Shown here piece after piece: positions 57,349 to 64,000 of a stretch of DNA of 64,000 bases; position 1 is the first letter of the stretch; every line of letters starts with the position of its first letter. The stretch is from assembly GCA_944388585.1 (NCBI GenBank), contig CALXJI010000004.1, forward strand, positions 1-64,000. Direction: 5' to 3'. This DNA comes from an uncultured Clostridia bacterium. Lineage in GTDB: Bacteria > Bacillota > Clostridia > TANB77 > CAG-465. Position numbers and translations under genes: made by a program. The notes under the pieces were generated by a model. That model had not been told where the DNA came from. It saw only the letters and a program-made list of their open reading frames with translations, and searched no databases.

Positions 57349-57906
57349 CTATGTTATTTTAAAATTTTTAAACAAATAGCATTCTTCATCATGAGAATAA
57401 ATAATCCCTATTGCTTGCAAATATGAATATATAATAGTACTTCCTACAAATTTCATACCTCTTTTTTTAAGATCTTTTGAAATTTTATCTGATAAGTGAT
57501 TAGTTGTTTTACCTATCTCATATATTATTTTTCCATTTGTAAATGTGTATAGATAATTATAAAAAGAACCATATTCCTCTTTTATACTTTTAAAAATCTT
57601 TGCATTATTTATACTAGCTTTAATTTTTAGTTTATTTCTAATAATACCCTGATTTTTTAGCAATTCATCTATTTTTTCATCATCATATAAGCAAACTTTT
57701 TCTAAATCAAAATTATCATACGCCTCTTTAAAGTTTTCTCTTTTATTTAAAATACACTCCCATGAAAGTCCAGCTTGAAATGATTCTAAAATTAGCATTT
57801 CAAATAAATACTTATCATCAAAATTTTGAACACACCATTCATTATCATGATATTTCACATATAATGGATTTTTTAAATTACACCATTTACATCTTTTTTT
57901 ATCCAT
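57349..57906 (-). CDS. tag: DNA-3-methyladenine glycosylase I
   Basis: Tag removes 3-methyladenine from DNA. The 185-residue protein has the zinc-binding start CKWCNLKNPLYVKYHDNEW, FEMLILESFQAGLSWECIL, and KFVGSTIIYSYLQAIGI, all signatures of the family, with Cys/His ligands near both ends. The ribosome site is weak (GGGAAAAG). Confidence 0.94.
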   Translation of the reverse strand: MDKKRCKWCNLKNPLYVKYHDNEWCVQNFDDKYLFEMLILESFQAGLSWECILNKRENFKEAYDNFDLEKVCLYDDEKIDELLKNQGIIRNKLKIKASINNAKIFKSIKEEYGSFYNYLYTFTNGKIIYEIGKTTNHLSDKISKDLKKRGMKFVGSTIIYSYLQAIGIIYSHDEECYLFKNFKIT

Positions 57907-57922
57907 AATAAACTTTTCCCAC

Positions 57923-58342
57923 TTAAAATTTAAATAAATTTAATCCTATATCTTCATCAAAATATCTATCTACTCTTCCATCAATAATATTTATTACCAT
58001 CTCACATGTAGCACTAACAATTGCACTATTTAAATGACCACCAAATACTTCTCCTTTATCATTTCCAGCACTCATATGAATATGTGTATAAAACTCATTA
58101 TTCATTGTATTTATAGTTCCTGTTAAAGAAACTATCTCAAAATCTCCTTTAAATTCATTAGAATAATATTTTTTCTCATTAGTTTTAAATACTCCAACTG
58201 TAAAATCATTTGTTGCACCAAGTGCATTAACGTTTGCAAGTTTTATATTTTCTTTTGACGCAATCTCTTTTATTTTCTCAAGTACTTCTTCTCCTTTATC
58301 TATTCTTGCAACTATGGTGTTATTAAATCTTCTATAATCCAT
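57923..58342 (-). CDS. PPC (DUF296) domain protein
   Basis: The 139-residue protein is a complete PPC/AHL-type domain: RIDKGEEVLEKIKEIA, ANVNALGATNDFTVGVF, THIHMSAG and EVFGGHLNSAIVSATCE. The HIH and GGH motifs fit metal binding in bacterial members. DNA binding is known for plant members but not established for bacterial ones. AGGAGG precedes the start. Confidence 0.88.
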   Translation of the reverse strand: MDYRRFNNTIVARIDKGEEVLEKIKEIASKENIKLANVNALGATNDFTVGVFKTNEKKYYSNEFKGDFEIVSLTGTINTMNNEFYTHIHMSAGNDKGEVFGGHLNSAIVSATCEMVINIIDGRVDRYFDEDIGLNLFKF

Positions 58343-58460
58343 AATGATTACCTCCTATTAAAACTTATATATCATATTAATCACATAAAAATTATACTAT
58401 ATTTTATTTATAAAGTCTAAATATTTACCTAAAAATGTTATTTATTATTTTTTTAAAAAA

Positions 58461-58500
58461 TAAGGCACTTCCTTTTTTAAGATAGTGCTTTAAAATAAAT
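58461..58500 (-). terminator. Probable terminator after GNAT copy 2
   Basis: An imperfect stem around AAAGCACT and AGTGCCTT with a run of six T on the minus strand follows the gene that ends at 58518. Confidence 0.55.
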
Positions 58501-58517
58501 TGTTTAAAAATATAAGC

Positions 58518-58934
58518 TTAAAAATATTTAACTAAAAAATATTTAGTAAGTTTAGGATTTACTTTATTTTCTCTTACGAATTCAACTTTAAATCCACACT
58601 TTTTATAAAATTCAGGTGCTTGAAATTCATAAGTACTTAAATTAATATTTTTAAATTCTTTATTTTTAAAATAATTTTCAACTGCTTCTATAAGCCTACT
58701 ACCAATATGTCTGTTACGATACTCTTCAAGTATAATAAGATCACTTATATGTACTTCATTATAGTATGAATGTCCCGTTATTATTCCAACAATATTTTCA
58801 TCTTCTTTAGCCACAAAATTAAATGATTTATAATTACAGACCACATCATTTTTTGCAGCAAATTTATTAAATTCATCATCTATCATATCATTAATATTGT
58901 CATCTAGATTTTCTTTATATTCTATATTTAACAT
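58518..58934 (-). CDS. GNAT acetyltransferase, copy 2 of a duplicated pair
   Basis: The 138-residue protein is a close paralogue of the one at 53857, colinear from end to end with the same acetyl-CoA loop (ILEEYRNRHIGSRLIEAVENY) and FYKKCGFKVEF. Most differences are conservative. AGGAGG precedes the start. It forms an apparent unit with the hydrolase gene upstream. Confidence 0.88.
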   Translation of the reverse strand: MLNIEYKENLDDNINDMIDDEFNKFAAKNDVVCNYKSFNFVAKEDENIVGIITGHSYYNEVHISDLIILEEYRNRHIGSRLIEAVENYFKNKEFKNINLSTYEFQAPEFYKKCGFKVEFVRENKVNPKLTKYFLVKYF

Positions 58935-58952
58935 TGCTATCCTCCTAATAAA

Positions 58953-59615
58953 TTACTTTTTACTTAATATATATTTTATTATATTATATATCTTTTCACT
59001 ATGAACTATATAACTACTATGATTTTCTTTAGGAATTATTTCTAATGTACTATTTTTTATATTTTTTGCAATTAATCTTGTATGTTCTTCTTTTATAACA
59101 TCTTTCTCTCCTGCTAAAATATAAGTAGAAACTTCTATTTTTTCTAAATCTTTAATAGTTATATTAGGTTCTTGTATCATCATTTTAAATAACTTGTTTC
59201 TGGTAATAAAATACCCTATCTTTGATACTATCAACATAGATTTAGACATTCCATTTGGATTTAAGTTAGCTCCACTTACAATTAGTTTAGACAACAATTT
59301 AGGCTCCTTTATTGCAATTAACAGTCCTATTATACCACCATCACTAAACCCATAAAATATAGGTTTAGTGATCTTCAATTTTTTTATAAACTCAATCATA
59401 TCTTCAGCCATTAAGTCATATGATATTGTTTTTGTCTTTTCACTTTTCCCATGACATCTACTATCAACAGCATATACTTTATAATCTTCTTTTAATTTGT
59501 CTATTAATACATCGAATATTTGATGTGTTTCACTATTTCCATGTACTAATATGATTGGCATTCCACTTCCATAAACTTCATAATATAAATTTACACCATT
59601 TACATTAATATACAT
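58953..59615 (-). CDS. Alpha/beta hydrolase
   Basis: The 220-residue hydrolase has the oxyanion loop VHGNSETH, the nucleophile elbow GFSDGGIIG, a VSTYILAGEKDVI strand with the acid Asp, and the catalytic His in PKENHSSYIVH. Substrate unknown. The ribosome site is GAGGAG. Confidence 0.88.
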   Translation of the reverse strand: MYINVNGVNLYYEVYGSGMPIILVHGNSETHQIFDVLIDKLKEDYKVYAVDSRCHGKSEKTKTISYDLMAEDMIEFIKKLKITKPIFYGFSDGGIIGLLIAIKEPKLLSKLIVSGANLNPNGMSKSMLIVSKIGYFITRNKLFKMMIQEPNITIKDLEKIEVSTYILAGEKDVIKEEHTRLIAKNIKNSTLEIIPKENHSSYIVHSEKIYNIIKYILSKK

Positions 59616-59636
59616 TCTAATCTCCTCTACAAATCA

Positions 59637-59849
59637 CTATTTATCTTTTTTAATTAAAAATCCTATTCCTAAACCAATGCATAAGCCTATACTAATTCCA
59701 AAACATATACAGATAGGAATATTATCAATAAACACACCTATAATTATCCCTAGTGATGTTCCAATGCACATTCCTATTGACATTCCTTCTAACATATATG
59801 TTTTTGTTCCATCTTTAATTTCTTGCTTATTAACTTTCTTATTTTTCAT
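59637..59849 (-). CDS. Small glycine-zipper membrane protein
   Basis: The 70-residue protein has a charged start (NKKVNKQEIKDGTKTY) and two hydrophobic spans rich in Gly at regular spacing (GMSIGMCIGTSLGIIIGV, then GISIGLCIGLGIGFLI), the pattern of glycine-zipper helices that pack closely. It has a ribosome site (GAGGAT). Function unknown. Confidence 0.65.
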   Translation of the reverse strand: MKNKKVNKQEIKDGTKTYMLEGMSIGMCIGTSLGIIIGVFIDNIPICICFGISIGLCIGLGIGFLIKKDK

Positions 59850-59908
59850 AATATCCTCATTTTCAAATCACTATTTTATAACTAATCAATAATTAGAAAT
59901 TTCTATAA

Positions 59909-60430
59909 TTATATACTAAATATAATTTCATGCTTTGTTATTTTTTCAATATCTTCACATAATTTATTTATATTATTCATGAATACAATTTCATACTTTG
60001 AAAATTTTTTATCTTTGCTAGATATTACCATTTCTTTATTTCCAATAAAAGATAATAAATAACAATTATTCTCCTTATCAGTAATGCATTCTATTTTTCT
60101 TACTTGTTGCATATTGATAGTATAGCTTTCTTCCAAATATTTAATTATTATTTTATTGTCTTCTACATCAACTTTTGCCACTACTATTATTTTCTTTCTT
60201 AGCTTATATGCAAAATAGATACCTACTATTATAGGAAAAATAACAATATCAAACGCATTCCAAGTATTTTGTGGCTCTTTCCAATTGGTAACTATTTCCT
60301 TAATACCATCATTTTGGCTATGTAAATAACTTATGCATAATAAAAATATTAATGTTATTAATAATATAATAATACAAATAATATTTAAAATTCCAAACTT
60401 ACCATCAACTTTAATTTTATAATTATTCAT
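59909..60430 (-). CDS. Membrane protein of unknown function with PH-like C-terminal region
   Basis: The 173-residue protein has two spans (about 13-35 and 62-78) with a short outside loop, then a soluble region of alternating beta strands (VAKVDVEDNKIIIKYLEESY, CYLLSFIGNKEMVIS) that looks like a bacterial PH/YcxB-type domain. This is only a shape-based guess. AGGAGT precedes the start. Confidence 0.6.
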   Translation of the reverse strand: MNNYKIKVDGKFGILNIICIIILLITLIFLLCISYLHSQNDGIKEIVTNWKEPQNTWNAFDIVIFPIIVGIYFAYKLRKKIIVVAKVDVEDNKIIIKYLEESYTINMQQVRKIECITDKENNCYLLSFIGNKEMVISSKDKKFSKYEIVFMNNINKLCEDIEKITKHEIIFSI

Positions 60431-60474
60431 TTCAATACTCCTAACAATTAAATTACTATTTATAATATTAGCTA

Positions 60475-60987
60475 CTATATTTCAAATTCTTTTCCATATT
60501 TAACAATGCCTTTTATTTCTTTATTTGTATCATTTAATTTTATTGCCATAAAATTTTTATAAGGTACTTCAAAAGGAGCTTTTATTCCATATTTCACTGC
60601 TGGAACATAACCAAATCGTGGATAGTAATTTTCACTGCCCAAAACAACAGAATAGTGATATTCTAATTTTTTTGCTACTTCATGACCTTTTTCTATTAAT
60701 TTTCTTCCAATTCCTTGTCCTTGATACTCAGGTAAAACTGCTAATGGTGCTAATGCTAATTCTGTATTTTTACCTATTTTTATTTTTGTAAACAAAATAT
60801 ATCCTACAATTTTATTATCTTTAATAGCAACTAAAGATAATTTTTGAATAAAATTTTCACTTTTTCTTAGTTCTATAACTAAATCCTGTTCATTACCATC
60901 ACTATGTTCTGCTCCTTCAAATGCAATTTTTACAACATTATATACATCTTCATAGTCATCTATATTCTCTTGTCTTATTTCTAACAT
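60475..60987 (-). CDS. GNAT N-acetyltransferase (YhbS-like)
   Basis: The 170-residue protein has IRQENIDDYEDVYNVVKIAF at the start, LAPLAVLPEYQGQGIGRKLI as the acetyl-CoA motif, and VVLGSENYYPRFGYVPA, the marker of the YhbS-like subgroup. The substrate is unknown. AAAGGAG precedes the start. Confidence 0.9.
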   Translation of the reverse strand: MLEIRQENIDDYEDVYNVVKIAFEGAEHSDGNEQDLVIELRKSENFIQKLSLVAIKDNKIVGYILFTKIKIGKNTELALAPLAVLPEYQGQGIGRKLIEKGHEVAKKLEYHYSVVLGSENYYPRFGYVPAVKYGIKAPFEVPYKNFMAIKLNDTNKEIKGIVKYGKEFEI

Positions 60988-61081
60988 TATATTCTCCTTT
61001 AATCCCTAGTATTTTAATATTAATTTATTACTTCTTAATACTACCATAATAATATATAATTATCAATCAAATTTATAAACT

Positions 61082-61633
61082 TTAACTGTTTTTATCTTCA
61101 CCTATAAACTTTAGCCACCAATTTTGTTTTTTAAGAAATCTATCTGCTATTTTAAATATGCCATAACCAATAACTCCACCTAAAAGATTAGTTATAACAT
61201 CATCTATATCTGCTGCTCTACCTATAAAATACTGAATAAATTCTACTCCAAATGTTACAAAAAATGCTATTATAGTTATTTTATATAGTTTTCTTTTACT
61301 TTTAAATACAATAGGAAGAAAAAATCCAAGCGGTATGAATAACATAATATTAGGAATCTTTTCATTTATAAATTGATACGGCCCATAAATATTTTCATTA
61401 AAATTAAAAGGTATTAAATTTAAAACATACCTTTTTGGTGGAAATTCAATTGGCATATATAGTATAGTTGCAAATATAATTAAAAATAATGAACAAATTA
61501 ATCCCAAATAGCTTAATTGTCTAATAACATTTTTACCTTTCTTTTTTAAATAAAATAATATTGGTAGATATAATATAGTTATAACTATAACGAATATAAT
61601 AGCTAATCTAACATATGCATCTATCCTTTGCAT
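61082..61633 (-). CDS. VanZ-family membrane protein
   Basis: The 183-residue protein has four to five spans and the VanZ motifs NLIPF, ANIMLFIPLGFFLPIVF-type segment (here NIMLFIPLGFFLPIVF), FGVEFIQYFIGRAADIDDVI and NLLGGVIGYGIF. VanZ raises teicoplanin resistance in enterococci, but most relatives are outside resistance clusters. No van genes are near. Confidence 0.9.
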   Translation of the reverse strand: MQRIDAYVRLAIIFVIVITILYLPILFYLKKKGKNVIRQLSYLGLICSLFLIIFATILYMPIEFPPKRYVLNLIPFNFNENIYGPYQFINEKIPNIMLFIPLGFFLPIVFKSKRKLYKITIIAFFVTFGVEFIQYFIGRAADIDDVITNLLGGVIGYGIFKIADRFLKKQNWWLKFIGEDKNS

Positions 61634-61700
61634 AAAAATTACCTCACTTATTTTTTTAAAATAATATCATAATAAAATGACTTTTTTATGACTTTTATAT

Positions 61701-61731
61701 AAAAATAGACGACAATATGCCGTCTATTTAC
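61701..61731 (-). terminator. Intrinsic terminator
   Basis: Arms AAATAGACG and CGTCTATTT with a 9-base loop and T-run on the minus strand, after the stop at 61728. Confidence 0.75.
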
Positions 61732-62060
61732 TTTTTTTTGTATTTATTTAAAATGCTACCTATAAAAGTACCAATTAATGCAAAAATAAAATACACTATC
61801 ATATATATATAAGCTGTCTTGTTATAAAAAATAAACATAGTAGGTAAAAATAATAATGCTATAATTATAGATATCCATATTTTAAATCCATACTTTTTAC
61901 AAAATACAATTGCCGCAATTAATGAATAAAGTGAGTTAATAAACCATAAATCTAATAAAAATGTATACGTAACAGTTTCAGGAAATATATCATTTAAAAT
62001 AGGAATTATATTATATATTACTAAAGATAAAATTATTATACCAATTATTTTTTTACTCAT
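61728..62060 (-). CDS. Small polytopic membrane protein, unknown
   Basis: The 110-residue protein has four closely packed hydrophobic spans covering almost its entire length (IIGIIILSLVIYNIIPIL to IVYFIFALIGTFIGSIL) and a basic end. The pattern resembles many small uncharacterised Firmicutes membrane proteins. AGAGGT precedes the start, 14 bp from the upstream gene. Confidence 0.65.
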   Translation of the reverse strand: MSKKIIGIIILSLVIYNIIPILNDIFPETVTYTFLLDLWFINSLYSLIAAIVFCKKYGFKIWISIIIALLFLPTMFIFYNKTAYIYMIVYFIFALIGTFIGSILNKYKKK

Positions 62061-62074
62061 TATCTACCTCTATT

Positions 62075-62512
62075 TTAATAATTTTTACTTTCTAAAAACT
62101 CTTTTAATTCATTTTCATCTTTAAATATCTTATCAAAAATAAGATATAATGAATCAGTTACATCATATTCTCCTATAGCATAACATTTTTTCCCCATTCC
62201 ATATGCAATGCCAGCTTCAATATGTGCAGATTTACCAGCTGGAAGTACAATTAAAAAGTTTTCAGAATTTTTCTCTCCATCTAAATCATGTTCAAAAATT
62301 GTTCTAACTCTAGGATTATCAAGTCCTAATGATTCAAAAGTATCGGCAAGATGACTATCATTTATATCAAGCCCTGCCTCTTTATGTGATGCTTCATTTT
62401 TTAAAAAGCAATAATGTGAAATATTTAAATCCTCAAATATTTTACAAACATTTAAAATATTCTCCCTATTTCTAGTTCTACCTGCAATAAAAAATTTATA
62501 CTTATACTCCAT
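62075..62512 (-). CDS. Nucleoside 2-deoxyribosyltransferase-like protein
   Basis: The 145-residue protein has FFIAGRTRNREN at the start and FLIVLPAGKSAHIEAGIAYG in the second half, where the D/S-x-x-E-x-G motif of the nucleoside deoxyribosyltransferase fold provides the catalytic Glu. Whether it acts on nucleosides or on NMN-like substrates is unknown. AGGAGG precedes the start. Confidence 0.7.
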   Translation of the reverse strand: MEYKYKFFIAGRTRNRENILNVCKIFEDLNISHYCFLKNEASHKEAGLDINDSHLADTFESLGLDNPRVRTIFEHDLDGEKNSENFLIVLPAGKSAHIEAGIAYGMGKKCYAIGEYDVTDSLYLIFDKIFKDENELKEFLESKNY

Positions 62513-62521
62513 AACTTCCTC

Positions 62522-62983
62522 CTATTTATTAATATCAACAAATTCTTCCTTCAATAATCCAGTAATACACTCATCAACATAATCATTAGTTGCTAAGCAT
62601 AAATATCTTTTTCTTCTTATTCCTTCATCTTTATATCCAAGTTTATACTGCATATTTCTAGATTTTTCATTTTCCTTAAAATATCCATTTTCTAATCTTC
62701 TTAAATTTAGTATCTCAAAGCAAAACTTAGCTCTTATACAAAAAGCTTCTATGCCATATCCATTTTTTTGATAGCTTTCATTTAGCCAAATTCCACCACC
62801 AGCCGTACCATCTTTTTTATTTATATTTTCTATTGTTGTACCACCTATAACTTTACCATTTTCCTTTAAAACTATAGCAAGCATTATATTATTTTCATTA
62901 GTCATATTTGAATATTCAATAAAATCTTTTGCATCTTGCTTTGTATATGGATACGGTATATTTGCAAGCCACTTTGATACATT
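62522..62983 (-). pseudogene. RimJ/RimL-type GNAT acetyltransferase lacking its N-terminus
   Basis: The acetyl-CoA-binding half is intact (GGIWLNESYQKNGYGIEAF, RRLENGYFKENEKS, LGYKDEGIRR). Homology continues upstream of the first ATG (62905) through NVSKWLANIPYPYTKQDAKDF to about 62983, in a frame with no ATG, GTG or TTG codon and closed by a TAA near 63023. The first beta strand (the usual L-x-L-R start) is absent, and no ribosome site precedes ATG 62905, unlike its neighbours. It is likely a decapitated gene; any product from 62905 would be 127 residues and incomplete. Confidence 0.65.
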
Positions 62984-63003
62984 TATATTATTAATATATT
63001 TAT

Positions 63004-63435
63004 TTATAAAATTATTTTCTCGTTATTTTTTGTACTTAAGTAAATTTTAATCTGTCGTATTATATGAGGAATATTATAATTACCAGCAAATTTATCATTA
63101 TTTAACAAACTATCATTTATATCTAACCATTCTAATTTATTTTTTTCTTCTATTAGCTTTACTTCATGATTTAAAATACCATAAAAAACTTGTAAATTAT
63201 TTTCATACTTAAAATAATTTATATCCATAAAATGATCTAATTCTATATCTTTATTTGATATTCCAGTTTCTTCAAATAATTCTCTGTATGCTGCTACATA
63301 ATTTGATTCATTTTCTTCTACTTTTCCACCAACAAAATTATATAGACCTTTGTATGGCTCTTTTGATCGAATACAAAAAAGAGCTTTATCTAAGTTTTTA
63401 TTAAATACAACTATTAAATTTAACTTTCGCATATT
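63004..63435 (-). CDS. Nudix hydrolase
   Basis: The 143-residue protein has the Nudix box GGKVEENESNYVAAYRELFE followed by ETG, matching Gx5Ex7REUXEExGU. The MRKLNLIVVFNKN start is set by GGAG 7 bases before ATG 63435. The substrate is unclear; the sequence NFVGGKVE fits MutT/NUDT-like nucleotide sanitation. The gene runs up against the truncated GNAT remnant. Confidence 0.9.
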   Translation of the reverse strand, partial: NMRKLNLIVVFNKNLDKALFCIRSKEPYKGLYNFVGGKVEENESNYVAAYRELFEETGISNKDIELDHFMDINYFKYENNLQVFYGILNHEVKLIEEKNKLEWLDINDSLLNNDKFAGNYNIPHIIRQIKIYLSTKNNEKIIL

Positions 63436-63458
63436 ACTTCTCCATTTCAAATAGAAAT

Positions 63459-63857
63459 TTAGCTTATTAAACCTTTTTTATTTAAATCGTCAAATATTAA
63501 TTTATCTACTTGAGAAATTTTTTCTAAATCATTACAGTTTAACCAATTTATACTTTCAATTTCACTACTAGGTTTTATATCACCATTAAAATCAGCTATA
63601 TAGCATGTCATTTTTACTAATATTCCTTCATCTTTTGCATGTGCTTGTGCTTCAAATGTTCCATAATACTGTATAGTATCTTTAATAATTTCAACATTTA
63701 GTTCTTCTTTACATTCTCTTATTAAAGTATCAGTATCTGATTCATCTTTTTCTCTTTTTCCACCAGGTAAATAATATATATCTTTTCCTTTAGATAATGT
63801 ACATAATATTCTTTTGTCTTTTACATATATAAGTGCTATTTTATCTATTAATTTCAT
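63459..63857 (-). CDS. Nudix hydrolase
   Basis: The 132-residue protein has the Nudix box GGKREKDESDTDTLIRECKE then EL, with the final Gly replaced by Asn (EELNVEI), which is tolerated in many members. LPGGKREKDE and CYIADFNGDI are typical of small MutT-like enzymes. It ends 23 bp before the next Nudix gene, so the two may be expressed together. AAGGAG precedes the start. Confidence 0.88.
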   Translation of the reverse strand: MKLIDKIALIYVKDKRILCTLSKGKDIYYLPGGKREKDESDTDTLIRECKEELNVEIIKDTIQYYGTFEAQAHAKDEGILVKMTCYIADFNGDIKPSSEIESINWLNCNDLEKISQVDKLIFDDLNKKGLIS

Positions 63858-63871
63858 ATATTCTCTTCTCC

Positions 63872-64000
63872 TTATTTATTTGCATTTTTTAACATTAACA
63901 AATGCTCAATCTGCCATTTTCTTTCATTTTCCATTATTTCTATAACATTTTTCTTATCCTTATTAATATATTTAATAGCAGAAATAACATACATTGCTGT
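63872..64000 (-). CDS. Partial gene running off the right edge
   Basis: An open frame from the window edge reads AMYVISAIKYINKDKKNVIE, then IMENERKWQIEHLLMLKNANK to a TAA at 63872-63874. Only about 42 codons are visible, and the family is not recognisable. The stop lies just before the ribosome site of the next Nudix gene, consistent with operon-like packing. Confidence 0.55.
   Translation of the reverse strand, partial: TAMYVISAIKYINKDKKNVIEIMENERKWQIEHLLMLKNANK

Noticed and set aside
61082..61633. Glycopeptide resistance determinant (VanZ)
   Set aside because: No vanA/H/X/R/S genes are present; isolated VanZ-family proteins are widespread.
53857..63857. Integron-like cassette array, suggested by the many small single genes in one direction
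   Set aside because: No recurrent attC-like sites or integrase were seen between genes; each has its own ribosome site and several have own terminators.

Overview
The window is strongly AT-rich DNA from a low-GC Gram-positive bacterium, most likely a gut-type anaerobic member of Clostridia. The support is purine-rich Shine-Dalgarno sites before almost every gene, frequent GTG and TTG starts, intrinsic terminators made of short hairpins plus U-runs, a sortase-dependent pilus locus, and anaerobe genes (pyruvate formate-lyase and its activase, rubrerythrin, flavodoxins). The species cannot be fixed from the sequence. Nearly every gene lies on the minus strand; only two clear genes, at 13609 and 29523, are on the plus strand.

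From right to left in transcription order, 0-14 kb holds a complete type II fatty acid synthesis operon: fabH, fabD, fabG, fabF, accB, fabZ, accC, accD, accA, fabI, a FabK/nitronate-monooxygenase-like flavoprotein, and a free-standing RNA polymerase alpha-CTD-like protein. Upstream lies a second unit of a GltD-like oxidoreductase, a biotin ligase (birA) and a TetR regulator, and a TetR-type palindrome sits in the fabH promoter region. No acyl carrier protein gene is present. A broken Rpn-family nuclease gene lies at the left edge.

The 13.6-22.4 kb stretch is mixed accessory DNA: a two-gene cassette of a C39-like cysteine peptidase and a 385-aa protein that carries a double-glycine-leader-like motif, a DUF5131 protein, a NifX-like/flavodoxin pair, a membrane XRE regulator, an ABM-nitroreductase fusion, mgtE with a structured leader, and the wreck of a radical SAM/SPASM peptide maturase. 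From 22.4 to 31 kb come core genes: trpS, glmM, pflA, pflB, a TVP38-type membrane protein, rubrerythrin and a large glycosyltransferase.

From 31.7 to 44.2 kb, after an SDR gene, lies the main accessory feature: a pilus locus with the same gene order as the streptococcal FCT islands (adhesin, SipA-like protein, FctA-like pilin, class B sortase, FctB-like small pilin). The adhesin is a giant of 2,702 residues with twelve CnaB-type repeats. The signal-peptidase-like protein lacks both catalytic dyad residues, as streptococcal SipA does. Two different sorting-signal types are present.

From 44 to 64 kb there is a run of small metabolic, export and housekeeping-accessory genes: an M20 peptidase, a DUF4153-like membrane protein, SDR and flavin reductase genes, a CMD-cupin fusion, two ABC exporters, NAD(P)HX dehydratase, a MerR-flavodoxin unit with a textbook 19-bp-spacer MerR promoter, Tag DNA glycosylase, several GNAT acetyltransferases (two of them a duplicated pair, one decapitated), VanZ, and two Nudix hydrolases. 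The window ends inside a gene. No rRNA, tRNA, CRISPR array or intact insertion sequence was seen.
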